Shown: positions 22,501-27,622 of the stretch, in pieces
Layout: each line of letters starts with the position of its first letter
Position numbering within the stretch: position 1 is the first letter of the stretch
Assembly: GCA_905397405.1 (NCBI GenBank)
Contig: CAJPVJ010000212.1
Span: 1-31,981 of the forward strand
Length of the DNA stretch: 31,981 nt
Direction: 5' to 3'
Source of the DNA: Oppiella nova
Lineage: Eukaryota; Arthropoda; Arachnida; Sarcoptiformes; Oppiidae
Notes under the pieces: model-generated
Database searches by the model: none
What the model saw: only the letters and a program-made list of their open reading frames with translations
What the model was told of the DNA's origin: nothing
Made by a program: the position numbers and the translations under genes

Positions 22501-23932
22501 GAGATCGTCAAAGAGAAACTCGGGTTAGGGCTCAGTATTGTCGGCGGTTCGGACACACCTCTGGTCTGCATTTCAATTCAATCAATGATTTGCAAACATT
22601 TCCTGAATTTTAATTTTATATAAAATACAGAATGCAGTCATCATTCACGAGGTATATCCTGACGGCGCGGCCGCACTCGACGGTCGATTGAAACCCGGGG
22701 ATCAGATCTTAGCCGTTAATAATGAAGATTTAAGAGATGCCCTACAGTTGAGAATAATTTGATGAAAATATTTCATTTGCAATAATTATATGTTTTGTTA
22801 ATCTAGTGATCGCGCGATTGCAGCCCTTCGACAGACACCGCCTGTCATTAAATTAACTGTTTTTAGAGACAATGCGGAGACACAAGAAGAAGAGATCAGT
22901 GATATAATAGACATCGAGTTATATAAAAAGTCTGGAAAAGGCTTGGGATTGAGTATTGTTGGCAAGAAGAGTGGGTCTGGAGTTTTCATATCTGAAGTGG
23001 TAAAGGGAGGCATTGCTGAATCGGACGCCCGGCCACACCTCATGGTTGGCGACCAGATATTAGAGGTTAATATTGAGTTGAATTGACTGAAGACGAGCTA
23101 AATTGAAACAATTGTTAATTGAATATCAGGTGAACGGAGAGGACTTGAGGGATGCGCCGCAGTCTCACGCGGCGGCTATACTTAAGGTGTGATTATTGAT
23201 TATTTGTTAAACTCATTGATTCTAACCCTGATTCCCATATAAAGACCACTTCCGGCAAAATCAATCTGAAAATCGGTCGCCTGAAGGCCGGCGCAAGACA
23301 TAGTCACTCGGAAAACCTCTCGACTTCAAAGTCAGACGAGATGTCAACTGACGAGTGAGTGTTAAGTCTAATATGTTTTGATAACTTTATTTCAATTGCT
23401 TTTATCATTTGGTGCACTCAGACGCTATTAACTGATAATAAGGTCAGAATATAATACTTTCTATCTTTTCGGCCATTTCTTTGAATTTCTGTCACAAAAC
23501 CAATTCATGCATTCATTTTGACATTTCTTATTCTTGAGCTCATATTCATTGAGCTTAAGATAAGAATATAATTAACGATAATCTGTAGATGATATGAATA
23601 TAGAGGACTGAATATTTTGAATCATTTACAGGCCTTTACAGCAGAAGGAGATAGTATTGGAGCGCAGATCCGAAGGATTAGGTTTCAGTATAGTTGGAGG
23701 TTATGGCAGTCCTCACGGAAATCTTCCCATTTGTGTGAAGAATGTGTTCGAAAGGGGGGCCGCGGCCGCGGACGGACGGCTCAAGAGGGGAGACATTCTG
23801 TTGGCGGTCAGTGTGTCGGCCGACGATCAGCAGTGGTCTACCACTCAATTGGATGGTCTCACACATGAAGAGGCGGTTGAAGTGTTGAAAGCAATCACTG
23901 GAACCGTTAAACTCACAGTTTTGACGAATTGA
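1555..23932 (+). CDS. MPDZ: multi-PDZ polarity scaffold, MPDZ/MUPP1-PATJ ortholog
   Basis: A scaffold of the Crumbs complex at apical junctions: L27 pairs with PALS1/Stardust, and the PDZ domains bind C-termini of junction and membrane proteins (family knowledge). Threaded exons: 1555-1570, 1955-2103 (copied again at 2131-2238), 2316-2591, 2665-2897, 8045-8429, 8485-8727, 8786-8926, 11482-11713, 11965-12056, 12128-12463, 12524-12691, 12759-13137, 13196-13233, 13292-13329, 13408-13627, 14487-14645, 14746-15040, 15115-15316, 15376-15522, 17493-17854, 18088-18545, 18622-18840, 18898-18984, 19034-19133, 20228-20424, 20496-20590, 20659-20785, 20846-20942, 21111-21187, 21251-21389, 22211-22563, 22631-22746, 22807-23065, 23130-23186, 23245-23354, 23632-23932. 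Phases agree at every junction and total 2,301 codons including TGA (23930-23932); human MPDZ has about 2,070 residues. Domain order is L27 then 12 PDZ, co-linear with vertebrate MPDZ except that its PDZ12 is missing. The gene is probably the invertebrate ortholog of both MPDZ and PATJ. Least certain are the first exon, the donor at 13627 (an in-frame alternative lies at 13654) and the exact ends of linker exons. Confidence 0.93.
1955..2390 (+). other. MPDZ: L27 domain of MPDZ (two exons)
   Basis: After an acceptor ending at 1954 the frame reads [14 protein letters not shown], then [19 protein letters not shown] and ends IAIQ at CAG|GTATTC. It continues in the next exon (from 2316) as [10 protein letters not shown]. 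The LK..LxxVLQxPxF core and the following helix are those of the L27 heterodimerisation domain at the N-terminus of PATJ/MPDZ, which binds PALS1/Stardust in the family. The first exon occurs twice in this assembly (see the repeat entry), so the genuine gene probably has one copy with a roughly 70-nt intron (2239-2315) behind it. Confidence 0.85.
1996..2257 (+). repeat. 127-bp perfect tandem duplication of the L27 exon around a single N
   Basis: Positions 1996-2122 and 2131-2257 are identical over 127 bp, offset 135. The first copy ends in gacaact followed by the only N in the window (2130), and the second copy starts immediately after it. The two copies then differ: the second carries an extra stretch in which acaactgaagtgttt is itself repeated. 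The layout suggests two haplotype contigs joined end to end rather than a true exon duplication. Confidence 0.85.
3457..3481. repeat. GA dinucleotide microsatellite
   Basis: Twelve perfect GA units plus one G inside the first large MPDZ intron, likely length-polymorphic. Confidence 0.95.
7438..7683. repeat. 123-bp tandem duplication in intron
   Basis: Two adjacent 123-bp units, 7438-7560 and 7561-7683, differ at a single base (t at 7442, a at 7565). The near-identity suggests a recent duplication. Each unit holds caaatttcctacaaatat (7480-7497 and 7603-7620), whose reverse complement occurs at 7348-7365, so the locus can form an inverted pairing. Confidence 0.95.
8310..8620 (+). other. MPDZ: PDZ domain 2 of MPDZ
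   Basis: Starts [20 protein letters not shown] at the end of exon 8045-8429 and continues after a 55-nt intron as [15 protein letters not shown], ending VRLVVARP. The binding loop is GLGF, and [16 protein letters not shown] is close to vertebrate PDZ2. The alpha-B helix starts SDQVA, with Ser in place of the usual class I His, as in vertebrate PDZ2. Linker exon 8786-8926 follows. Confidence 0.93.
8927..11481 (+). other. 2.6-kb intron of MPDZ
   Basis: Donor CAC|GTGAGT at 8927; acceptor tgtctgacag ends at 11481. It separates the PDZ2-PDZ3 linker exons. The sequence is AT-rich with no coding-like segment. A less AT-rich patch at 10416-10500 has no feature I recognise. Confidence 0.75.
11635..12223 (+). 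other. MPDZ: PDZ domain 3 of MPDZ
   Basis: Built from three exons (11482-11713, 11965-12056, 12128-12463): [20 protein letters not shown], then [18 protein letters not shown], then [19 protein letters not shown]. The loop is GLGI and alpha-B starts NHQAV. Segment order and wording closely follow vertebrate MPDZ PDZ3. The DGR turn found in most of these domains is replaced by SKQISIND here. Confidence 0.93.
12453..12860 (+). other. MPDZ: PDZ domain 4 of MPDZ
   Basis: The last codons of exon 12128-12463 (GPNFEIV) join exon 12524-12691, which reads [19 protein letters not shown] and [14 protein letters not shown], then exon 12759-13137 with [19 protein letters not shown]. The loop is GLGI, with an alpha-B His. 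The 56-codon middle exon has no start codon and is easy to miss. The HHYIRS-LP-GPVG signature is specific to PDZ4 of this family. Confidence 0.92.
13110..13582 (+). other. MPDZ: PDZ domain 5 of MPDZ, with two micro-exons
   Basis: Four exons: [10 protein letters not shown] (to 13137), [12 protein letters not shown] (13196-13233), [12 protein letters not shown] (13292-13329), then [20 protein letters not shown] onward (from 13408), ending [10 protein letters not shown]. Both middle exons are 38 nt long. The first junction uses a GC donor (AAAG|GCTTGT). The merged sequence follows vertebrate PDZ5 almost residue for residue, which supports the unusual splice choice. Confidence 0.9.
13628..14486 (+). 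other. 0.86-kb intron of MPDZ with 9-bp repeats
   Basis: Donor CAG|GTCAGT at 13628; acceptor tttacag ends at 14486. A second in-frame donor of GC type (CAG|GCAAGT) sits at 13654-13655 and would add nine codons. The unit agcttctga repeats three times in tandem at 13754-13780 and once more at 13782-13790. The rest is AT-rich, with no exon seen. Confidence 0.65.
13754..13790. repeat. 9-bp tandem repeat (agcttctga)
   Basis: Three contiguous copies, one spacer base, then a fourth copy, inside an MPDZ intron. Confidence 0.9.
14487..15000 (+). other. MPDZ: Ser-rich linker between PDZ5 and PDZ6
   Basis: Exons 14487-14645 and 14746-15040, separated by a 100-nt intron, encode a linker starting [10 protein letters not shown] and ending with repeated Ser-Arg-Ser/Pro ([14 protein letters not shown]). 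It has no domain signature. The SR/SP-rich stretch looks like a disordered, potentially phosphorylated segment (inference). The vertebrate protein also has its longest linker here. Confidence 0.8.
15000..15400 (+). other. MPDZ: PDZ domain 6 of MPDZ
   Basis: [14 protein letters not shown] (exon to 15040) joins [20 protein letters not shown] (15115-15316) and, through a split ATT codon, [16 protein letters not shown] (from 15376). The loop reads PLGL rather than GLGF, as in vertebrate PDZ6 (SLGM). [20 protein letters not shown] and the RAILRR alpha-B helix are typical of this repeat. Confidence 0.92.
15523..17492 (+). other. 2.0-kb intron of MPDZ
   Basis: Donor CCCAG|GTCTGT at 15523; acceptor gtttcag ends at 17492, with a good branch-point-like ttgactaa 24 nt upstream. 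Phase 2 is kept: the split AGA joins TPSPR to [12 protein letters not shown]. The interior is very AT-rich with no coding signal; an open frame at 17273-17467 is translated AT-rich DNA. Confidence 0.7.
17493..18250 (+). other. MPDZ: acidic Ser/Thr/Gln-rich linker between PDZ6 and PDZ7
   Basis: Exon 17493-17854 opens [18 protein letters not shown] (an acidic SD-repeat) and continues low-complexity to HKESPK. The 233-nt intron after it leads to exon 18088, which begins [15 protein letters not shown], a basic Ser-Pro cluster. No domain is recognisable. Such segments are commonly disordered and phosphorylated (inference). Confidence 0.8.
18253..18545 (+). other. MPDZ: PDZ domain 7 of MPDZ
   Basis: Contained in one exon: [20 protein letters not shown], then [20 protein letters not shown] and [20 protein letters not shown], ending FLVQSLLPF at the donor. 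The DSPAG-EGTLK motif and the VQSLL end are specific to PDZ7 of MPDZ/PATJ. Loop GLGI; alpha-B begins with His (THDKAV). Confidence 0.94.
19480..19515. repeat. 9-bp tandem repeat (cgtacaaac)
   Basis: Four contiguous units, the last with one change (cttacaaac). Translated in one frame it gives Tyr-Lys-Pro repeats, but there is no independent sign that this stretch is coding. Confidence 0.9.
19611..19629 (+). CDS. MPDZ: candidate alternative first exon for a short MPDZ isoform
   Basis: ATG at 19611 encodes MEALAI and ends at ATAA|GTAAGA, a near-consensus donor, in phase 1. That is exactly the phase required by the PDZ8 exon at 20228, so splicing would give an isoform beginning [15 protein letters not shown] and carrying only PDZ8 onward. 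The sequence around 19500-19660 is less AT-rich than the rest of the intron. No promoter or transcript evidence is available. Confidence 0.25.
20255..20590 (+). other. MPDZ: PDZ domain 8 of MPDZ
   Basis: Two exons: [20 protein letters not shown] and [20 protein letters not shown] (20228-20424), then [19 protein letters not shown] (20496-20590). LSLAGN-RSRMS and HQNASAIIK are the PDZ8 hallmarks in vertebrates, and their counterparts are clear here. Loop GLGI; alpha-B His present. The short linker exon [11 protein letters not shown] follows, also conserved. Confidence 0.94.
20760..21312 (+). other. MPDZ: PDZ domain 9 of MPDZ
   Basis: Four exons: GVRTITVRK (to 20785), [20 protein letters not shown] (20846-20942), [17 protein letters not shown] (21111-21187), [19 protein letters not shown] (21251-21389). 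Loop GLGI. This is the most divergent domain: the usual DGRLK turn is VGLNV, and alpha-B begins YEMA with Tyr where class I domains have His. Its third intron (20943-21110) is one copy of the dispersed repeat described separately. Confidence 0.87.
20943..21110 (+). repeat. intron made of a dispersed repeat, copy 1 (introner-like)
   Basis: The whole 168-nt intron between PDZ9 exons, from GTAATT to AAATAG, is similar to 25998-26172. By eye about a dozen substitutions plus a few indels separate the two over roughly 165 aligned bases, including an identical run of about 41 bases starting near caatctataaaa. Similarity does not extend into either exon. Confidence 0.85.
21390..22210 (+). other. 0.82-kb intron of MPDZ
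   Basis: Donor ATTA|GTAATT at 21390; acceptor tatttcag ends at 22210; phase 1 (A + AT gives Asn before [11 protein letters not shown]). It joins PDZ9 to the Pro/Ser-rich linker before PDZ10. It contains the candidate alternative terminal exon at 21588-21658. The rest is AT-rich without features. Confidence 0.7.
21588..21658 (+). CDS. MPDZ: candidate alternative terminal exon of MPDZ after PDZ9
   Basis: A branch-point consensus tactaac (about 21549-21555) and a pyrimidine-rich acceptor ttttgtttacag precede 21588. Joined in phase 1 to exon 21251-21389 it reads [14 protein letters not shown], then runs on to TAG at 21656-21658. An AATAAA lies at 21646-21651. No GT donor occurs before the stop, so this could only be a last exon, ending the protein after PDZ9. 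The main isoform skips it and reaches PDZ10 in phase. Confidence 0.35.
22488..22868 (+). other. MPDZ: PDZ domain 10 of MPDZ
   Basis: Exon 22211-22563 carries a Pro-rich linker, then [20 protein letters not shown]. Exon 22631-22746 continues [19 protein letters not shown], and exon 22807-23065 completes [19 protein letters not shown]. Loop GLGL; alpha-B His formed across a phase-2 junction with the weak donor CA|GTTGAG. Very close to vertebrate PDZ10. Confidence 0.94.
22900..23290 (+). other. MPDZ: PDZ domain 11 of MPDZ
   Basis: [20 protein letters not shown] and [19 protein letters not shown] in exon 22807-23065, [19 protein letters not shown] in 23130-23186, [16 protein letters not shown] in 23245-23354. 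Loop GLGL. The DGRL turn is replaced by DARPHLMV, two residues longer. The alpha-B helix starts with Gln (QSHAA), as in the vertebrate domain. Confidence 0.93.
23632..23932 (+). other. MPDZ: last PDZ domain (12th; equals vertebrate PDZ13) and C-terminus
   Basis: [20 protein letters not shown], then [20 protein letters not shown] and [16 protein letters not shown], ending TVKLTVLTN and TGA. The GYGSPHG-LPI-VK signature identifies the final PDZ of MPDZ/PATJ. Between AV and [10 protein letters not shown] lies [13 protein letters not shown], where vertebrates have about nine fewer residues (NGQSLEG). Loop GLGF; alpha-B His present. The protein ends a few residues after the domain, as in vertebrates. 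Confidence 0.95.
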
Positions 23933-24284
23933 GAGATAATTAATGCATTTGTCAATTGAAATATCTCTCACTTTAGACAATAGAAAATAATTTAAAATAC
24001 AAGACATACGCCTCTTTTGCCTTAAAGTTTAGGTCATATCTTCATATCTATTCAATTATTATTCAAAACATTACATTTAATTAAAGGCATAAATCATTTC
24101 ATTTATCGGCAGCTCTTTTGTGAAATGAAAATAATTTGTAAAATATCTGAGTTCAAGATCTCTAATTAAGTAAAAATTATGTTAATTATATGAATTTGGT
24201 TTGAAAATCACTTTGAATACACAATTGAGACCCAAAGTCTTGGGTCTTAGCCTTATAGACGAAAATCTATGTCTAAAGTGTTAA

Positions 24285-24302
24285 AATAATAATAATAATA
24301 AT
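24285..24302. repeat. AAT trinucleotide repeat
   Basis: Six perfect aat units. Confidence 0.9.
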
Positions 24303-24556
24303 CGGGACCTAAAACTTAAATTGTTTTGTTTTAAAATCCAATAAATAATTGAAAGTAAAATCAAATCTAAATAAATTTAAATTATAATCGTTTTTAATAA
24401 AAATATTGTTATTTATATAAAGCATTAATTAATCTTTAAAATAATCATAAATTATAAGTAAATCTCATTTATATCTCTTTGTTGAGCCGAGTAACAGGTG
24501 TTGGGAATGTCAACGGATCCTAAATTCATCAATCAATGAATCTTTTGTGTAGGAGT

Positions 24557-24604
24557 GGGACATGGATTGGGACATGGATTGGGACATGGATTGGGACATG
24601 GATT
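24557..24604. repeat. 12-bp tandem repeat (gggacatggatt)
   Basis: Four perfect contiguous copies followed by a partial ggatt, in a spacer that is otherwise AT-rich. Confidence 0.95.
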
Positions 24605-25997
24605 GGATTGAGAGTTGAATCATGTGCTGAGAATCCCTAAATTGTTGTCATTATTTGGTTTTGTCTTCTCAACTCTAATTGATTACCGGCTGTTAATATT
24701 GTTTGACAGACAATACTTTCAAATGTATTGACTTTATATTGGCCCAATACTATTGGGGATTTGATATTTTGTTTGAATCAAAAGTATCACACAGTTGTTT
24801 GATATATTGTGGACAATGGATTCAATACTGTATTAAAAGTGTGATTTGGCTCCAAATATTTGACCATTCTTTATATTTTGAATGGCAAACTGGAAAAGTG
24901 ATGCTTTATTTTCCCGATTCATTTCATTACTACAATATAATATAATATAATATATAAAAGTTGTCTAGCTAACCATTTCTGTTAATATCAAACAAATTTA
25001 TTGACTTTTATCAAATTTCTAAAAGCAAGAAAGTAATGATTTTATTGTGAATTTCACTGAATTGGGACTCCCAGTTCAAATATTTATTAACAAGTAAGTT
25101 TAATGAATTCTTAGCTTAATAAATTAGTAATTCGAAAATGAATTAAAAATTCATAAAACTTATTGTAAAGTTTGCTTTCAAACATTTAAAGCGATTTTAC
25201 ATTTCAAAACCTAATACCTAGAAATTAGGGTCAGAGACTCATAAAAGTGTTTAATTTTTATGGATATTAGATGACAATGTGAAATACAAATGACTAATAA
25301 GTGACACAATTATTCATATACTGTATTATAAATTGTTTTTACTTGAACATTCACTTTCCTGTGTATTAACCAATTATATTTACGATAAATGCATTTTTAT
25401 TCTAAATATCTTTGAAGAATATGATATAAAATTTATTTTATAAATCAATACATAAATAATTACAATAAACTTGTTAAGTTTAATTTTTAAAGAATTTATT
25501 TAAAATGTATGCAAAAAAACTATCCTAATTGCATTAAATGAATATATTATGAAAATATAATTTTTATAATTAATTTCTTTACAGAAATAGTTTTCCTTAA
25601 ATTACTTATAATCTGAGAAACGACTTCTGAGGAAGTTTTGTCACAAATGTTTTCAATAATCTAATTATTTTCATTACGAATACTTCATATGAAAATTGTG
25701 TAAAAATATTTCACAATAAAATCATAACTGATTATAAATATTCCCATACTTACTTATTCTATATTTAATTTCTTATTAGTAATAAGTTATTACAGTATTA
25801 CCGTTATAAAAATATTGTAATTATCAATTAAAAATGAATAAAATTTAAAATATATTTTAATTTTATTAAAAAGACTTAATAATAATTAATTTAATTAATT
25901 TAATGCAGCAGTCATAAAGTTGTAAAAGTTTTATTGATTTTTAAAATGTTCAAACATTTTGAATGTACAGTAAGAATAATTTATTGCATGAATTCCG

Positions 25998-26172
25998 GTA
26001 AATTGAAAACATTAATCATTTTAAAACATAACGACAATCTATAAAATACCCGTAGAAATAACAGTAATTTAATTATAGCTATAGTTTCATTAACTTAAAT
26101 ATATGCATTTGTACTCTACTATTAAATTACAGTATAACCCAAATTAAATCATAAGTTATATCCAAAAAATAG
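25998..26172 (+). repeat. dispersed repeat, copy 2 (intergenic, intron-shaped)
   Basis: Second copy of the element that forms the MPDZ intron 20943-21110. It begins GTAAATTGAAAAC and ends CCAAAAAATAG, so it keeps intron-like GT and AG ends, but the flanks are not recognisable as exons. The stretch acagtaataccgt (26177-26189) just beyond it nearly matches acagtattaccgt at 25792-25804. Confidence 0.85.
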
Positions 26173-26193
26173 TTATACAGTAATACCGTAATA

Positions 26194-26199
26194 TTTATT
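26194..26199 (-). terminator. possible MMACHC polyadenylation signal
   Basis: AATAAA on the minus strand, about 90 nt beyond the MMACHC stop codon. Confidence 0.45.
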
Positions 26200-26285
26200 G
26201 AGTAAATTAACGGTAAATGACAAGTAAAACAAATTAATTGGCAGAAATTGTGATCAAAAATATGTATACAATATGTAAATTAGAT

Positions 26286-27233
26286 TCAATTTTTAAAATC
26301 AATCAAATAATTGAGAAATTCTTTGCGATCGCAGGGTTTGAGCGAAAAGTACTTGATTTGTAAATCGCTGTACTTTTTGGTGACGGGTATTATGTCCCGA
26401 TAGGACCAGTCGAACCACTCGTTGTTAAACTTAAACAATAACTTCTTCTTCAGATCCACAGTTTGTATGACATCTTTGGGTTGTCTTTGTTCTAACGGCT
26501 CATATGTCAAGTGAGTGAACACAACGATTCCTCTGATGGCAAACCATCCGCCATAACGCGGGTGAATGCAAACGCCTAACTGTCTGATTGAGGGGTCGGT
26601 GCTCTCAACCGCTTCGGATTTGTAATAAAAGGCAGCACCGGATACATGGGCTGCCGTCTGCACCAACACTTTGGGCCTTCGGTTCGGCATAAAGAGCTCG
26701 AAGTCATGGATCACTTCCACCGCAAACTCACAAAAACTCTATTGTTTTAATTAATAATTAGTTTTAAAACTTAATTAAAAATACTTTTACAATGAATTGA
26801 ATACCAATTTAATTGAGTTTAAGTGATATTTCATGCACTCATCGATGGGATCATTGGTTGAGTTGGTGTCAAACAAATTACTCCTGAGGAATGGCAAGAA
26901 TGCCATTTCAAACATATCAGGAGTACTGATGATTGCAAATGCAATGCAATTATCATCGAATGGAAGTCGAAATTTGGGTGAAACCATGAGGTTATACCAT
27001 TGGATCTATTGTACAGTCATTATGATAGACATTGTGTTATAATGATTACAGTTAGGACTTAATTAGAACTAATGAATAAATGAGTATGGTCAGTGGGAAG
27101 TGGGTAGTTGTTCATATGAACAAAGATGTCATACTTTGAAGGGATGTGCCTCTAAACCAATGGATGATAATTGAGTCTTGAGTTGTCGTGACAAGCATTC
27201 AAACTCTTGTTTCGACAGATTTTTCAAATTCAT
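26286..27233 (-). CDS. MMACHC: MMACHC, cobalamin (B12) trafficking and processing protein
   Basis: Cytosolic cobalamin chaperone of the cblC type; in the family it removes the upper axial ligand of B12 and passes the cofactor on towards methionine synthase and methylmalonyl-CoA mutase. Three minus-strand exons keep phase 0: 27233-27135 (33 codons, from MNLKNLSKQ to GLEAHPFK), 27005-26805 (IQWYNLMVSPKFRLPF, then ISTPDMFEMAFLPFL and DPIDECMKYHL), 26738-26286 (EVIHDFELF, PNRRPKVLVQTAAHVSGAA, HPRYGGWFAIRG, stop). The product is 250 residues against 282 in human; it lacks most of the disordered C-terminal tail. The His in TAAHV and the Arg in FAIRG, equivalent to human His122 and Arg161, are kept. 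Introns are 129 and 66 nt with GT-AG ends. The small N-terminal exon was found by phase and by its fit to the human GFEVYPFQVAWYN region. Confidence 0.94.
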
Positions 27234-27622
27234 GGCAGTGGTCACCGATTGTCATGTGGGAAGTGATCACAAACTTTGAGTTCTAATTGAATGAATCAGT
27301 TGTAAAAGTGGTCCAAACTTTAGACTCTAAAGAGAAGAACAGGAGATCAGTGGACATAGTGTTGGATGTGTTGAAGACATGTTAGATATGGTGTGAAAGT
27401 GACTGAAATGTCATTCATGTGAACATCACTTGAGATAAGATTTGGACTCAAGTGTGAAGTTGTTGTGAGGTTTGTGTCGCTCTCTCACTGATCGGCACAT
27501 GTATTGCATGTATGACTGTATGACTCATGTGTTCAGAGTTTGCGTCAACTCTTCCCCTCTTTTTCATCATTTGTTTTCTTTTCATCACTTTTGCGATCAT
27601 TTAGTCATCACTTCAGTCATCA
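27234..27622. promoter_or_regulatory. shared MMACHC/GTPBP6 upstream region
   Basis: The two start codons face away from each other across 389 bp, so promoters and 5' UTRs of both genes must lie here, or overlap, unless further non-coding exons exist. The stretch is less AT-rich than the other spacers. I see no TATA box or other motif that I would defend. An open frame at 27472-27792 overlaps the GTPBP6 start in another frame and is a shadow. Confidence 0.4.

Larger units (their letters stand above)
23933..25997. other. AT-rich 3' flank and spacer
   Basis: About 2.1 kb between the MPDZ stop and the second repeat copy. AATAAA at 24340-24345 is a possible MPDZ poly(A) signal. A short perfect hairpin (agacccaa/ttgggtct, 24228-24247) lies in the presumed 3' UTR. 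Also present are AAT repeats (24285-24302) and a 12-bp tandem repeat (24557-24604). The open frame at 24703-24945 is not supported as a gene. Confidence 0.55.

Noticed and set aside
24703-24945. 80-codon open frame in the 3' spacer
   Set aside because: Low-complexity, Phe/Tyr/Ile-rich, no motif; better explained as AT-rich noise.
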